Source: CAWGXZ01 sp963826695 (GTDB lineage: Bacteria > Pseudomonadota > Gammaproteobacteria > Burkholderiales > Burkholderiaceae_C). From it: a DNA stretch of 64,000 nt. Position 1 is the stretch's first letter. Each line of letters opens with the position of its first letter. The notes below the pieces were generated by a model. The model saw only the letters and a list, made by a program, of their open reading frames with translations. It was not told where the DNA came from and did no database searches. The stretch is from the NCBI GenBank assembly GCA_963826695.1, contig CAWGXZ010000004.1:248001-312000 (forward strand), read 5' to 3'. The position numbers and the translations under genes are program-made. Shown piece after piece: positions 36,192-45,019 of the stretch.

Positions 36192-37244
36192 ATGGCAGAA
36201 ACCCCCGTCCAACCTGCTGCTGCCGCCGCGTCGGCGCGCGACGTTCCCCGTACCCTGGACGTCGACCTCGGCACAGCCGTCGAGCGCATCGACAGCTGGA
36301 TCGACGGCGCGGTGCGCCTGCTGCCCAATATCGTGATCGCGCTGGTCGTCGTCGCCGTGTTCTACGGCATCGCTGTGGTGCTGCGCCGGGTCATCCACCG
36401 GCAGGCCCTCGGGCGCAGCCGCGAGAACCTGGGCGAGATGATGGGCGGCTTCGTGATGTACCTGACCGTGGGCCTGGGCCTGCTGCTGGGCGCGACCATC
36501 GTGATTCCCAGCCTCAAGCCGGGCGATCTCGTTGCCGGACTCGGCGTGAGTTCGGTGGCAATCGGTTTCGCCTTCAAGGACATCCTGCAGAACTGGCTGG
36601 CCGGGCTCCTGATCCTGCTGCGGCAGCCCTTCGAGGTCGGCGACCAGATCGAGGTCAACGGTTTCGAGGGCACCGTCGAGCGCATCGAGACGCGCGCGAC
36701 CATCATCCGCACCTACGACGGCCAGCGCGGGGTCGTGCCCAACAGCGACATCTACACCCATGCGGTGCTGGTGAAGACCGCACACGAGCACCGGCGCAGC
36801 CAGTACGACGTGGGCATCGGCTATGGCGACGACATCGACCGCGCCTGCGAGGTCATCCGGCAGGCGGTGGCCACCGTCGCCGACGTGAGCACCGACCCGG
36901 CACCCGAGGCCCTGCCCTGGGACCTGGCCGCGAGCTGGGTGACCATCCGCGTGCGCTGGTGGACGCCCAGCCGGCGTGCGGACGTGGTGCTGGTGCATGC
37001 CCAGGTGATCCGCGCGTTGAAGAACGCGCTGCAGAAGGCCGGCATCGACCTGCCGTACGAAACGCAGATCCAGCTGTTTCACGACCAGACCGAAGCCGGG
37101 GACGGTGACCGCAGCCGACAGCGCGAGGGCTGGCCGGCGCAGGGCGGCCAAGGCACCGTGCCGCGCTGGCGTGCCCAGGCCGAGGCCGCGACGGGCGCGA
37201 TACCGCCGCCGGACGCGGCGTCGGCCTCGACCCCGCGATCCTGA
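36192..37244 (+). CDS. MscS-family mechanosensitive channel
   Basis: This 350-residue channel has a transmembrane helix (LLPNIVIALVVVAVFYGIAV), a second (MMGGFVMYLTVGLGLLLGAT), and the pore-lining/gate segment GLGVSSVAIGFAFKDILQNW. The beta domain follows with RQPFEVGDQIEVNGFEGTVE and a Ser/Asn loop (VVPNSDIYTHAVLV). The family opens under membrane tension and protects against osmotic downshock. The C-terminal 50 residues are Gly/Arg/Pro-rich and unlike the family. It follows the interrupted MscS gene by 50 bp, so the two form a tandem pair behind the uncharacterised protein. Confidence 0.88.
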   Translation: MAETPVQPAAAAASARDVPRTLDVDLGTAVERIDSWIDGAVRLLPNIVIALVVVAVFYGIAVVLRRVIHRQALGRSRENLGEMMGGFVMYLTVGLGLLLGATIVIPSLKPGDLVAGLGVSSVAIGFAFKDILQNWLAGLLILLRQPFEVGDQIEVNGFEGTVERIETRATIIRTYDGQRGVVPNSDIYTHAVLVKTAHEHRRSQYDVGIGYGDDIDRACEVIRQAVATVADVSTDPAPEALPWDLAASWVTIRVRWWTPSRRADVVLVHAQVIRALKNALQKAGIDLPYETQIQLFHDQTEAGDGDRSRQREGWPAQGGQGTVPRWRAQAEAATGAIPPPDAASASTPRS

Positions 37245-37361
37245 AGTCCGCTCGCCGCACCCTCGAGCCCCGACCGATCGGCGAGCGATGCGACACGGCA
37301 CGCTCAGGGCCGGCAGGCAACAGCAGCGCAGAAGTTATGGACCGTTGTACAAAGCAACAGC

Positions 37362-38261
37362 TCAGGTCAACGCCTCCGCGCTGGCTACCAGAATGCCCAG
37401 GAAGCGCTGCACCACCGGTTGTCCGACCGATCGGGAATGAAGCGCAAAGACCTGCGTGTTCATCTGCGGGCCGACAAAGGGGATGAACCGCACGTCCGAC
37501 CGGTTGTTGACCGCCACGGTCTTGCCAACCAGCGTTGCACCCAGACCCGCAGCCACCAGACCCAGTGCCGTGTGGATCTCCTTGGCTTCATACCCCACGA
37601 CGGGGGCGCCCCCACGACTGCGCAGGTAGTCGAGCGACTGGCGCGAAAACGTGCTGTGCGGGTCCTTGGGAAAACAGATGAAGGGCAGGGCGTCGAGATC
37701 GGTGGCACGCAAGCGCTTCTTCTTCGCAAGCGCATGATGAACAGGAACGGCCGCAACCAGGGGGTCGTCGAGCAAGTGCGTGTAATGCATGTCGCGTTCT
37801 TCCGTGAACGCGCCGATCTGTCTGGATAGGCCCAGGTGAATCGCTCCGCTTCGAATCGATTGCGCCTGGTGCTCGCTCAGGATCTCCACCAGGTCGATGC
37901 GAACGTCGGGGAACTTGGAGCGCATTTCCCGGACAGCACTCGGCAGCACCGAGAAAAGCGTCGAGCGCACGAATCCGATGCTGAGCCATCCCAGATTGCC
38001 GGTGGCGATGCCTCGGGTTTCCATGTGGACTTGGGCAGCGTCGGACAGCAGTTCCCGGGCTTTGGGATAGAGAAAGGCGCCCAGCGTCGTCAGGCCCAAC
38101 GGCCGTTTGGATCGATCGAAAAGCCTGCCGCCAACCGACGCTTCCAGCTGCGCAATTTGCATGCTGATCGCCGTTGCGGCGATGTGCAGGCGGGCAGCCG
38201 CAGCGCTGGCACTGCCTGCGTCCACGATCTCGCAGAAGACCTTCAGGTGCTTCAAGTTCAT
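37362..38261 (-). CDS. LysR-family transcriptional regulator
   Basis: The 299-residue protein has the LysR N-terminal helix-turn-helix (LKHLKVFCEIVDAGSASAAA, then RLHIAATAISMQIAQLE). An effector domain follows with LGWLSIGFVRSTLFSVLPSA and IHLGLSRQIG. It is divergent from an RraA-family gene and a Bug gene, which it probably controls. I use MNLKHLKVF at 38261; the 22 codons before it lie in the promoter region and do not look like protein. The shared upstream region is unusually A/T-rich. Confidence 0.88.
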   Translation of the reverse strand: MNLKHLKVFCEIVDAGSASAAAARLHIAATAISMQIAQLEASVGGRLFDRSKRPLGLTTLGAFLYPKARELLSDAAQVHMETRGIATGNLGWLSIGFVRSTLFSVLPSAVREMRSKFPDVRIDLVEILSEHQAQSIRSGAIHLGLSRQIGAFTEERDMHYTHLLDDPLVAAVPVHHALAKKKRLRATDLDALPFICFPKDPHSTFSRQSLDYLRSRGGAPVVGYEAKEIHTALGLVAAGLGATLVGKTVAVNNRSDVRFIPFVGPQMNTQVFALHSRSVGQPVVQRFLGILVASAEALT

Positions 38262-38350
38262 TAACTTTGAATATAAGTCCAATAAATTGACATTGCTTTG
38301 TGAAAAGCCACGCCAAAGAATGCGCACCTGTTCTCCAACCGGTCGATCAC
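38262..38350. promoter_or_regulatory. Divergent promoter/operator region of the LysR and RraA-Bug genes
   Basis: This 89-bp A/T-rich stretch separates the two starts. TATATT on the minus strand (38270-38275) could be the -10 of the LysR gene. TTGACA at 38287-38292 on the plus strand could be the -35 of the RraA transcript, but no -10 at the right spacing is clear. A LysR binding site is expected here, though I see no clean T-N11-A inverted repeat. Confidence 0.4.
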
Positions 38351-39013
38351 ATGGCTTCAGGCATCCAAATTCACCCGCGCGTGGCGAGCGATCCGACCGC
38401 GGCCCAGGCGCTCGCGGCGTTTCCCTCGTCGATCCTGGGTGATGTGATGGGGCGTCTGACCGGGTCGACCGGCCTGCACCCGGTCAATCGTCCTGCTCTT
38501 TCCGTCTGCGGAACGGCCCTGACCGTGCGGGTGCGTGCCGGCGACAACTTGCTGATTCACAAGGCGCTCGACATGCTGCAACCCGGCGACGTCCTGGTTG
38601 TCGATGGCGAAGGCGATGTGTCTCGCGCCCTGGTGGGCGAGATCATGATGACCAGCGCCATGTGCCGAGGTGCGGTCGGTTTCGTCATCGACGGCGCCGT
38701 GCGCGACGTCACGGCCTTCGAGCAGCAGCAGTTTCCCTGTTGGGCACGTGGCGTGAATCTGCGAGGGCCGTACAAGGAGGGCCCGGGAACCGTCAACGCG
38801 CCTGTCACGGTCGGCGGCATGGTGGTCCACCCGGGTGACTTCATCATCGGCGACGCCGATGGCGTGGTGGCTGTGGCGCAAGCCGACGCCTCGCGTGTCG
38901 TTGCGCTGGCAAAGGAGAAGGTCGCAACCGAGCAGGCGACGATCGCCGCGATTCGCGCAGGCACATACGACTCGTCATGGGTCGACAAATTGATCCAACT
39001 CAAGGGACACTGA
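38351..39013 (+). CDS. RraA-like / 4-hydroxy-4-methyl-2-oxoglutarate aldolase family protein
   Basis: The 220-residue protein has the RraA fold: SSILGDVMGRLTGSTGL near the N-terminus, DVLVVDGEGDVSRALVGEIM, and the key Arg-Asp motif in VIDGAVRDVTAFEQQQFPCW. It ends with the VHPGDFIIGDADGVVAV strand common to the class II HMG/CHA aldolases. Enzymes with the Arg-Asp pair cleave C4-branched 2-oxo acids to pyruvate; the RNase E inhibitor RraA proper is a close relative. The neighbouring Bug gene, 1 bp away, favours the catabolic reading. Start at MASGIQIHPRV by family alignment; a GTG at 38300 also exists. Confidence 0.85.
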   Translation: MASGIQIHPRVASDPTAAQALAAFPSSILGDVMGRLTGSTGLHPVNRPALSVCGTALTVRVRAGDNLLIHKALDMLQPGDVLVVDGEGDVSRALVGEIMMTSAMCRGAVGFVIDGAVRDVTAFEQQQFPCWARGVNLRGPYKEGPGTVNAPVTVGGMVVHPGDFIIGDADGVVAVAQADASRVVALAKEKVATEQATIAAIRAGTYDSSWVDKLIQLKGH

Positions 39014-39014
39014 A

Positions 39015-40001
39015 ATGAAACACACGACATCGATCGCGCGCGGATTCGTGCGGCGCCGCACGTGGATGGCCGTTGCCACCCTGTGTTTTGTCAACCAGGC
39101 GGCATTCGCCGCCTATCCGGAAAAGCCGATCAGGATGGTGGTCCCCTGGGCCCCCGGTGGTGCGACCGATCAGATCGGCCGCATGCTGGCCCAGCCTTTG
39201 TCCCAGGCCATGGGTGTGCCCGTGGTCGTGGAGAACAAGGGCGGTGCCGGTGGTGTCATCGGCACGCAGCTGTTCGTCAAGGAAAAGGCAGACGGCTACA
39301 CGATCTTGCTGACGACCAGTTCGACGCACGCGGCCGCGCCCCATCTGTACTTGAAGCTGGGCTTCGATCCGATCAACGACTTCACCGCGGTCGTGTCGCT
39401 GGCCTCCATTCCGAACGTGATGGTGGTGCCTGCAAAGTCACCATGGAATACGCTCAAGGAAATCGTCGACGCAGCCAAGAAGTCGCCCGGGAAATTCACG
39501 TACGGCTCGGCGGGCGTCGGCGGATCCCAGCATCTGGCGGGCGCGCAGTTCAAGACGGCTGCCAACATCGATGTTCGTCATGTTCCGTACAAGGGCAGCG
39601 GTCCTGCTGCACAGGACTTGATGGCAGGCCACATCGACATGATGATCGACACCGGTTCGCTCGGCAGTATCAAGGGGGGCCTGCTGCGTCCGCTCGCCGT
39701 CGCTGCCAGAAAGCGCTTGCCGGCACTGCCCAACGTACCGACCTTCAATGAAGCGGGCGTGCCGATGCTGGCCTCGGCCTGGTACGGCATCGTTCTGCCG
39801 GCCAACGCGCCGCAGGACGTGTCCGAGCGCTTGAACAACGAGATCAACAAGATTCTCAAGAACCCGGAGTTTCGCGGCAAGCTGACCGAGATGGGCGCCG
39901 AAATCTTGGGCGGCTCACAGGCCGAGTTCGCAAAGTTCATGGCCTCGGAGGTCACGCGTTACGAAGGCATCGTCAAGGACTCGGGCGCGACCAAGGAGTG
40001 A
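39015..40001 (+). CDS. Bug (TctC-type) periplasmic solute-binding protein
   Basis: This 328-residue protein starts with a signal peptide ending VNQAAFAAYP. The mature protein opens with the family-typical EKPIRMVVPWAPGGATDQIG and contains ENKGGAGGVIGTQLFV, then FTYGSAGVGGSQHLAG and VRHVPYKGSGPAAQDLMAG. It binds a small carboxylate-like ligand. There is no TctA/TctB membrane pair in the window. Its ATG is 1 bp after the RraA stop, so both are one transcript under the divergent LysR gene. The ligand may be the substrate or precursor of the aldolase. Confidence 0.88.
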   Translation: MKHTTSIARGFVRRRTWMAVATLCFVNQAAFAAYPEKPIRMVVPWAPGGATDQIGRMLAQPLSQAMGVPVVVENKGGAGGVIGTQLFVKEKADGYTILLTTSSTHAAAPHLYLKLGFDPINDFTAVVSLASIPNVMVVPAKSPWNTLKEIVDAAKKSPGKFTYGSAGVGGSQHLAGAQFKTAANIDVRHVPYKGSGPAAQDLMAGHIDMMIDTGSLGSIKGGLLRPLAVAARKRLPALPNVPTFNEAGVPMLASAWYGIVLPANAPQDVSERLNNEINKILKNPEFRGKLTEMGAEILGGSQAEFAKFMASEVTRYEGIVKDSGATKE

Positions 40002-40093
40002 TGCCGAGGGATCACCCGATCCCCACTGGACGGCACTCGCCGACACGCTTGTGCAGCCCGGCCGTGGCCGGCGCGAGGCAGGCGAGCGCCGCC

Positions 40094-40843
40094 TCAAAAG
40101 CTCAAGTACGCCCGCCGCACCTCCTCATCCGCCGCCAGCGCCTCCATCGACCCCTCGAACCGCATCTGCCCCTTCTCCAGCACGTAGGCCCGGTCGGAAA
40201 CCAGCTCGGCGAAGTGCATGTTCTGCTCGGAAAGCAGGATGCTGACGCCGGCCTGCTTCAGCTCGACGATCGTCGACGCCATCTGCTCGACGATCAGCGG
40301 CGCGACGCCTTCGGAGGGCTCGTCGAGCAGCACGAGGTAGGGGTTGCCCATCAGCGTGCGGGCGACGGTCAGCATCTGCTGCTCGCCGCCGCTCATCCGG
40401 CCGCCGGGGCGGTCGGGCATTTCGCCGAGGTTCGGGAACAGCTTGAAAAGGCGCTCGGCAGTCCAGTGCGGCGCGGCGCGGCCGTCGGGCCAGCTCCGCG
40501 CCGGCTGGCGGCCGACTTCGAGGTTCTGCAGCACCGTCAGGTCGGTGAAGATGCGGCGGTCTTCGGGGACGAAGCCGAGGCCGCGCCGGGCGATGTCGTG
40601 CGGCTCGGCCTTCGAGATGTCGCGGCCGAGGAAGGTGGCCGCACCGCTGCGCTTGTCGAGCAGCCCCATCAGCGCCTTCAGCGTGGTCGACTTGCCGGCG
40701 CCGTTGCGGCCCATCAGCGCGACGACCTCGCCGCGGCCCACCTGCAGGTCGACGTCGAAGAGGATCTGCGCCGCGCCGTACCAGGCGCAGAGCTTGCGCG
40801 CCGTCAGCAGCGGCTCGCCGTCGGCGGCGGTGCGCAGCGTCAC
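40094..40843 (-). CDS. livF: ABC transporter ATP-binding protein, LivF type
   Basis: The 249 residues contain Walker A GRNGAGKST, signature MSGGEQQMLTVARTLM, Walker B YLVLLDEPSEGVAP and the LSEQN H-loop region typical of LivF. It overlaps the stop of livG by 4 bp. With livG, livHM and the binding protein upstream it forms a branched-chain amino acid/amide importer (HAAT family). The ABC type is certain; the substrate is not. Confidence 0.93.
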   Translation of the reverse strand: MTLRTAADGEPLLTARKLCAWYGAAQILFDVDLQVGRGEVVALMGRNGAGKSTTLKALMGLLDKRSGAATFLGRDISKAEPHDIARRGLGFVPEDRRIFTDLTVLQNLEVGRQPARSWPDGRAAPHWTAERLFKLFPNLGEMPDRPGGRMSGGEQQMLTVARTLMGNPYLVLLDEPSEGVAPLIVEQMASTIVELKQAGVSILLSEQNMHFAELVSDRAYVLEKGQMRFEGSMEALAADEEVRRAYLSF

Positions 40844-41626
40844 GCGGCAGCCTCCTTCTTCGCCGCGAGCTGCTTCTCGAAGGTCTTGCCGCTGCCGAAA
40901 TAGACCTCCTGCACCTTCGGATGGTCGCGGATTTCGGCCGGCTTGCCGTGCGCGATCAGCCGGCCGCGTGCCACCACGATGATCCGGTCGGCATGGGCGA
41001 AGACGACGTCCATGCTGTGCTCGGTGAACAGCACCGCGATGCCGCGCTCGACGACCAGCCGCTTGGTCAGCGCCATCAGCTCGTTGCGCTCCCTCGGCGC
41101 CATGCCGGCGGTCGGCTCGTCCATCAGCAGCAGCTTCGGCCGGTTGGCCATGGCGATCGCCAGCTCAACGCGCTTGACGTCGCCGTAGGCGAGCACGCTG
41201 CACGGCCGCTCGGCCTGCGCCGCCATGCCGACCATCTCGAGCAGCGCCAGCGCGTCGGCCCGCCGGTGGTCGGCCGCACGCCGCCACATCGAGAACAGGC
41301 GGCGGTCGGCCGAGATCAGCGCCATCTGCACGTTTTCGACGACGGTCAGCGAGGCGAAGGTCGCGGCGATCTGGAAGGTGCGGCCGACGCCGCGCTGCCA
41401 GAATCCGTCGTGGCGGCAAGCCGACCAGCTCGTGTCCGTCGAGCCGGATCGAACCGGCATCGGCCCGCAGCTGGCCGCCCACCATGTTGAAGATCGTCGA
41501 CTTGCCGGCGCCGTTGGGGCCGATCAGCGCCAGCAGTTCGCCGGCGACGAGGTCGAAATCGATCGCTTCTGCGGCGCGCACGCCGCCGAAGGATTTGCCG
41601 AGCCCGCGCACCTGCAGCAGGCTCAT
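40840..41626 (-). pseudogene. livG: ABC transporter ATP-binding protein, LivG type, with one apparent frameshift
   Basis: Two frames join into one LivG of about 261 residues. The first carries MSLLQVRGLGKSFGGVRA, Walker A LIGPNGAGKSTIFNMVGGQL and DGHELVGLPPRRI. The second continues WQRGVGRTFQIAATFASLTV, then KLLLMDEPTAGMAPRERNEL with Walker B. Dropping one A of the AA at 41402-41403 (plus strand) gives ...PPRRIWQRGVGRTF. Since the rest of the operon is intact and the protein is needed for import, a sequence error is likelier than real loss. It overlaps livF by 4 bp. Confidence 0.8.
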
Positions 41627-41657
41627 GGCGGGTCTCCGGGGCGCTGCGACCGCAGGC

Positions 41658-43544
41658 TCATGGCTGAACCTCGCCCCGCCGCAGCAGCCGCTTGGCCGAG
41701 CCGACGAGCCCGAGCGGAAACAGCAGCACCAGCCCGAGGATGATCGCCCCGAGCAGCGCCCGCCAGTAGTCGGTGCTGCGCGCCACGCTGTCGTGCAGCC
41801 AGCCGAAGGCGAAGGCGCCGACCACCGGGCCGGTGAGCGTCTGCACGCCGCCGAGCAGCACCATCGCCAGCGCGTCGATCGAGCGGCCGACGTGCAGGCT
41901 CTCGGGCGAGATGCTGCCCTTGGAAAAGGCGTAGAGCGCACCGGCGAGGCCGGCGAAGGTGCCGGCGACGACGAAGGCCGCCCATTGCAGCCGGCGCACG
42001 TCGATGCCGATGGCGTCGGCACGCAGCGCCGAGTCGCGCGCCGCGCGCAATGCGTAGCCGAAGGGCGAATACAGCGCGCGCCAGAGCCAGAGCACGCCCA
42101 CGGCGGTCAGCCCCAGCGTCAGGTGGTAGTAGCTGCGCTTGTCGGCGAGCCAGTCCGCCGGCCAGACGCCGGTCAGCCCGTTGCTGCCGCCGGTGACGTC
42201 GTCCCACTGGAAGGCGATCGCCCAGGTGATCTGTGCAAAGGCCAGCGTCAGCATCGCCAGGTAGACGCCCGACAGGCGCACGCAGAACCAGCCGTAGAGC
42301 AGCGCGCCGGCGGCCGCTGCCAGCGGCGCTGCTGCAAGTGCCATCGCCATCGGCAGCTCGGCACTGCGCAGCAGCAACGCCGCGCCATAGGCGCCCAGCC
42401 CGAAGTAGGCCGCATGCCCGAACGAATGCATGCCCGCCGGGCCCATGATGAAGTGCAGGCTGGTCGCGAACAGGGCGGCGATCAGCAAGTCGGTCACCAG
42501 CACGGCGACGTACGGCGAGTCGGCACTGGCCAGCGGCAGCAATGCCAGCGCGGCAGCCACCACCGCGCCAGCGACGAGCGTGCGGCGCGACGGCGGCCGC
42601 AAGGGCGCCTCGGTCGTGCCGAGGTGACGGCTCGGCGCCAGCGGCCGGCCGAACAGGCCCCAGGGCCGCAGCACCAGCACCACGGCCATCACCAGGAACT
42701 CGACCACCAGCGTCAGCTTGGAAAACGAAATGCTGATGCCGAACACGTCGACCAGGCCGAGCCAGATGCACACGGCCTTCAGCTCGGCGATCAGCAGCGC
42801 GGCGACGAACGCGCCGGGGATCGAACCCATGCCGCCGACGACGACGACGACGAACGCCGAGCCGATGGTGTGCAGGTCGAGCTCCAGGTGCGCCGGCTCG
42901 CGCGGCAGCTGCAGCGCGCCGCCGAGGCCTGCGAGCAGCGCGCCGAGGGCGAACACTGCCGTGAACAGCCGCGCCTGGTCGACGCCGAGTGCTGCGACCA
43001 TCTCGCGGTCCTGCGTGGCCGCACGCACCAGCGTGCCCCAGCGGGTGCGCGTCAGCAGCAGCCAGACGAGACCGAGCACCACCGGCCCGACGACGATCAG
43101 GAACAGGTCGTAGGTCGGAAACTGCCGCTCGAAGAGCGTCACCGCGCCTTCGAGGCCCGGCGCCCGCGGCCCGAGCAGTTCCTCCGGACCCCAGAGCCAG
43201 AGGGCGGCGTCGCGGATCACCAGCACCAGCGCGAAGGTGGCGAGCAGCTGGAACAGTTCGGGCGCCTTGTAGATGCGGCGCAGCAGCAGCCATTCGACGG
43301 CGGCACCGAGCGCGCCGACAGCCAGCGGCGCGAGCGCCAGCGCGGGCCAGAAGCCGATCACGCCGCCGAGCTGCTCGACCAGCGTGTAGGCGATGTAGAT
43401 GCCCAGCATGTAGAACGAGCCGTGGGCGAAATTGACGATCCGCGTCACGCCGAAGATCAGCGACAGCCCGGCGCCGACGAGGAACAGCGACGAGGCGGAC
43501 GCCAGGCCGTTCAGCAGCTGGGCGAGCAGGCTGGAAAGACTCAA
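41658..43544 (-). CDS. Fused LivH-LivM ABC permease
   Basis: The 628 residues hold two permease domains usually made by separate genes. Residues about 1-290 are LivH-like (ASASSLFLVGAGLSLIFGVT, then RIVNFAHGSFYMLGIYIAY). About 330-628 are LivM-like (LIAALFATSLHFIMGPAGMH, then SFGHAAYFGLGAYGAALLL). A linker with SRHLGTTEAPLRPPSRR separates them. Each half has several membrane helices, so this single chain could form the channel. It is 31 bp upstream of livG, all on the minus strand. The substrate is unknown; amino acid, amide or urea are all possible. Confidence 0.93.
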   Translation of the reverse strand: MSLSSLLAQLLNGLASASSLFLVGAGLSLIFGVTRIVNFAHGSFYMLGIYIAYTLVEQLGGVIGFWPALALAPLAVGALGAAVEWLLLRRIYKAPELFQLLATFALVLVIRDAALWLWGPEELLGPRAPGLEGAVTLFERQFPTYDLFLIVVGPVVLGLVWLLLTRTRWGTLVRAATQDREMVAALGVDQARLFTAVFALGALLAGLGGALQLPREPAHLELDLHTIGSAFVVVVVGGMGSIPGAFVAALLIAELKAVCIWLGLVDVFGISISFSKLTLVVEFLVMAVVLVLRPWGLFGRPLAPSRHLGTTEAPLRPPSRRTLVAGAVVAAALALLPLASADSPYVAVLVTDLLIAALFATSLHFIMGPAGMHSFGHAAYFGLGAYGAALLLRSAELPMAMALAAAPLAAAAGALLYGWFCVRLSGVYLAMLTLAFAQITWAIAFQWDDVTGGSNGLTGVWPADWLADKRSYYHLTLGLTAVGVLWLWRALYSPFGYALRAARDSALRADAIGIDVRRLQWAAFVVAGTFAGLAGALYAFSKGSISPESLHVGRSIDALAMVLLGGVQTLTGPVVGAFAFGWLHDSVARSTDYWRALLGAIILGLVLLFPLGLVGSAKRLLRRGEVQP

Positions 43545-43652
43545 GGGCGGGTTCTCCGCATGCGCAGTGCCCGTTTCGCGGCTATCGGCGGCGAGGCCTG
43601 CTGGGCCGCTGCCCGGGGCTGCAGCAGCGGCGCTGCGGCGCGCGCCGTGTGC

Positions 43653-44846
43653 TCAATCGACCGCCCGGAACTTCCTGACCTCGGCCGCCGACGGCTGCAG
43701 CTTGGCGCCATCGAGATACACGTAGTCGACCATCACGCCCTTGCCGTTGTCGTTCTTGGTGCGGCCGATGAAGCCGCCCATCGTCGACTGGTGGTCCTCG
43801 GGCCGGTAGGTGATGCGACCGAACGGCGTGTCGAGCTGCAGCCCCTTGAATGCGGCCACGAGCTGCGGCGTGGCGGTGCTCTTGGCCTTGGCGATGCCGG
43901 CGGCGACCGACTTGATCATCGCGTAGCCGACCACCGAGCCGAGCCGCGGATAGTCCTTGAAGCGCTTGTGATACGCGAGGAAGAACGCCTTGTGCTCGGG
44001 CGTCTGGACGCCGTACCAGGGGTAGCCGGTGACGATCCAGCCGTTCGGCGTTTCGTCCTTCAGCGCATCGAGGTACTCGGGCTCGCCGGTCAGCATGCTC
44101 ACCACCTGCCGGTCGCGGAACAGGCCGCGGGTGTTGCCTTCGCGGACGAACTTCGTCAGGTCGGCGGCGAACAGCACGTTGAAGATGGCATCCGGCCGCG
44201 CATCGGCCAGCGCCTGGACGACGCTGCCGCTGTCGATGCGGCCGAGCGGCGTGGCCTGCTCGGCGACGAATTCGACGTCGGGCTGCGCTGCCTTCATCAG
44301 CTGCTTGAAGGCCGCGACCGCCGACTGGCCGTACTCGTAGTTCGGATAGACGATCGCCCAGCGCTTCAGCTTCAGCTTGGCCGCCTCCGGCACCAGCATC
44401 GCGGCATGCATGTAGGTGCCGGGCCGCAACCGGAAGGTGTAGGCATTGCCGCCTTGCCAGGTCATCTTGTCGGTGAGCGGCTCACCGGCGAGAAAGAAGA
44501 CCTTGCGCTGCTTGGCGAAGTCGGCCACCGCCATGCCGGTGTTCGACAGGAAAGTGCCGGTCAGCACCTCGACACGCTCGCGCGAGACCAGCTCCTCGGC
44601 GACGCGCACCGCATCGCCCGGATTGCCGTTGTCGTCACGGGTGACCAGCTCGACCTTGCGGCCGAGCAGGCCGCCCGCGGCGTTGATTTCCTCCACCGCC
44701 AGTTCCATGCCCTTCTTGTAGGGCTCGAGAAACGCCGGCTGCGCCTTGTAGCTGTTGAGCTCGCCGATCTTGATCGGCGCCTGCGCCTGCGCCGCAACGG
44801 CGGCAAAGGCGAGCAGCGCAGCAAAGAGGTTGCGGTAGATGTGCAT
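43653..44846 (-). CDS. Periplasmic substrate-binding protein of the Liv-type ABC importer
   Basis: The 397-residue protein has a signal peptide (MHIYRNLFAALLAFAAVAAQ, cleavage near AQAQA). The LivJ/LivK-like type I binding fold is clear from IKIGELNSYKAQPAFLEPY, then GMELAVEEINAAGGLLGRKV and the hinge segment NGWIVTGYPWYGV. It lies 108 bp upstream of the permease and delivers the ligand. Start at 44846, where the signal peptide begins; the longer frame is noncoding upstream. It is divergent from fpr with 173 bp between the starts. Confidence 0.9.
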   Translation of the reverse strand: MHIYRNLFAALLAFAAVAAQAQAPIKIGELNSYKAQPAFLEPYKKGMELAVEEINAAGGLLGRKVELVTRDDNGNPGDAVRVAEELVSRERVEVLTGTFLSNTGMAVADFAKQRKVFFLAGEPLTDKMTWQGGNAYTFRLRPGTYMHAAMLVPEAAKLKLKRWAIVYPNYEYGQSAVAAFKQLMKAAQPDVEFVAEQATPLGRIDSGSVVQALADARPDAIFNVLFAADLTKFVREGNTRGLFRDRQVVSMLTGEPEYLDALKDETPNGWIVTGYPWYGVQTPEHKAFFLAYHKRFKDYPRLGSVVGYAMIKSVAAGIAKAKSTATPQLVAAFKGLQLDTPFGRITYRPEDHQSTMGGFIGRTKNDNGKGVMVDYVYLDGAKLQPSAAEVRKFRAVD

Positions 44847-45019
44847 GGGTCCTTCTGTGGCGGGTCTTGGTGAACAACACGCGGAGGCGGCGACGACAAG
44901 CGCGGGGATCCGGGCCTTGCGGCCGACGCCCGGCCCTCGGGCATACCCGGATTGTGTAGGATCGCCCGCCGCTGTCGCCGCCCCCGCTTCCCGGGGGACA
45001 AGCCCCTCCCGACCGAAAA

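Noticed and set aside
37249..37287. Inverted repeat CGCTCGCCG/CGGCGAGCG after the second MscS gene
   Set aside because: The loop is over 20 bases and there is no T-tract, so it was not called a terminator.
41484..44873. An 1129-codon open frame on the plus strand opposite the Liv operon
   Set aside because: It has no recognisable domain, and the minus strand carries well-conserved livHM and binding protein genes.
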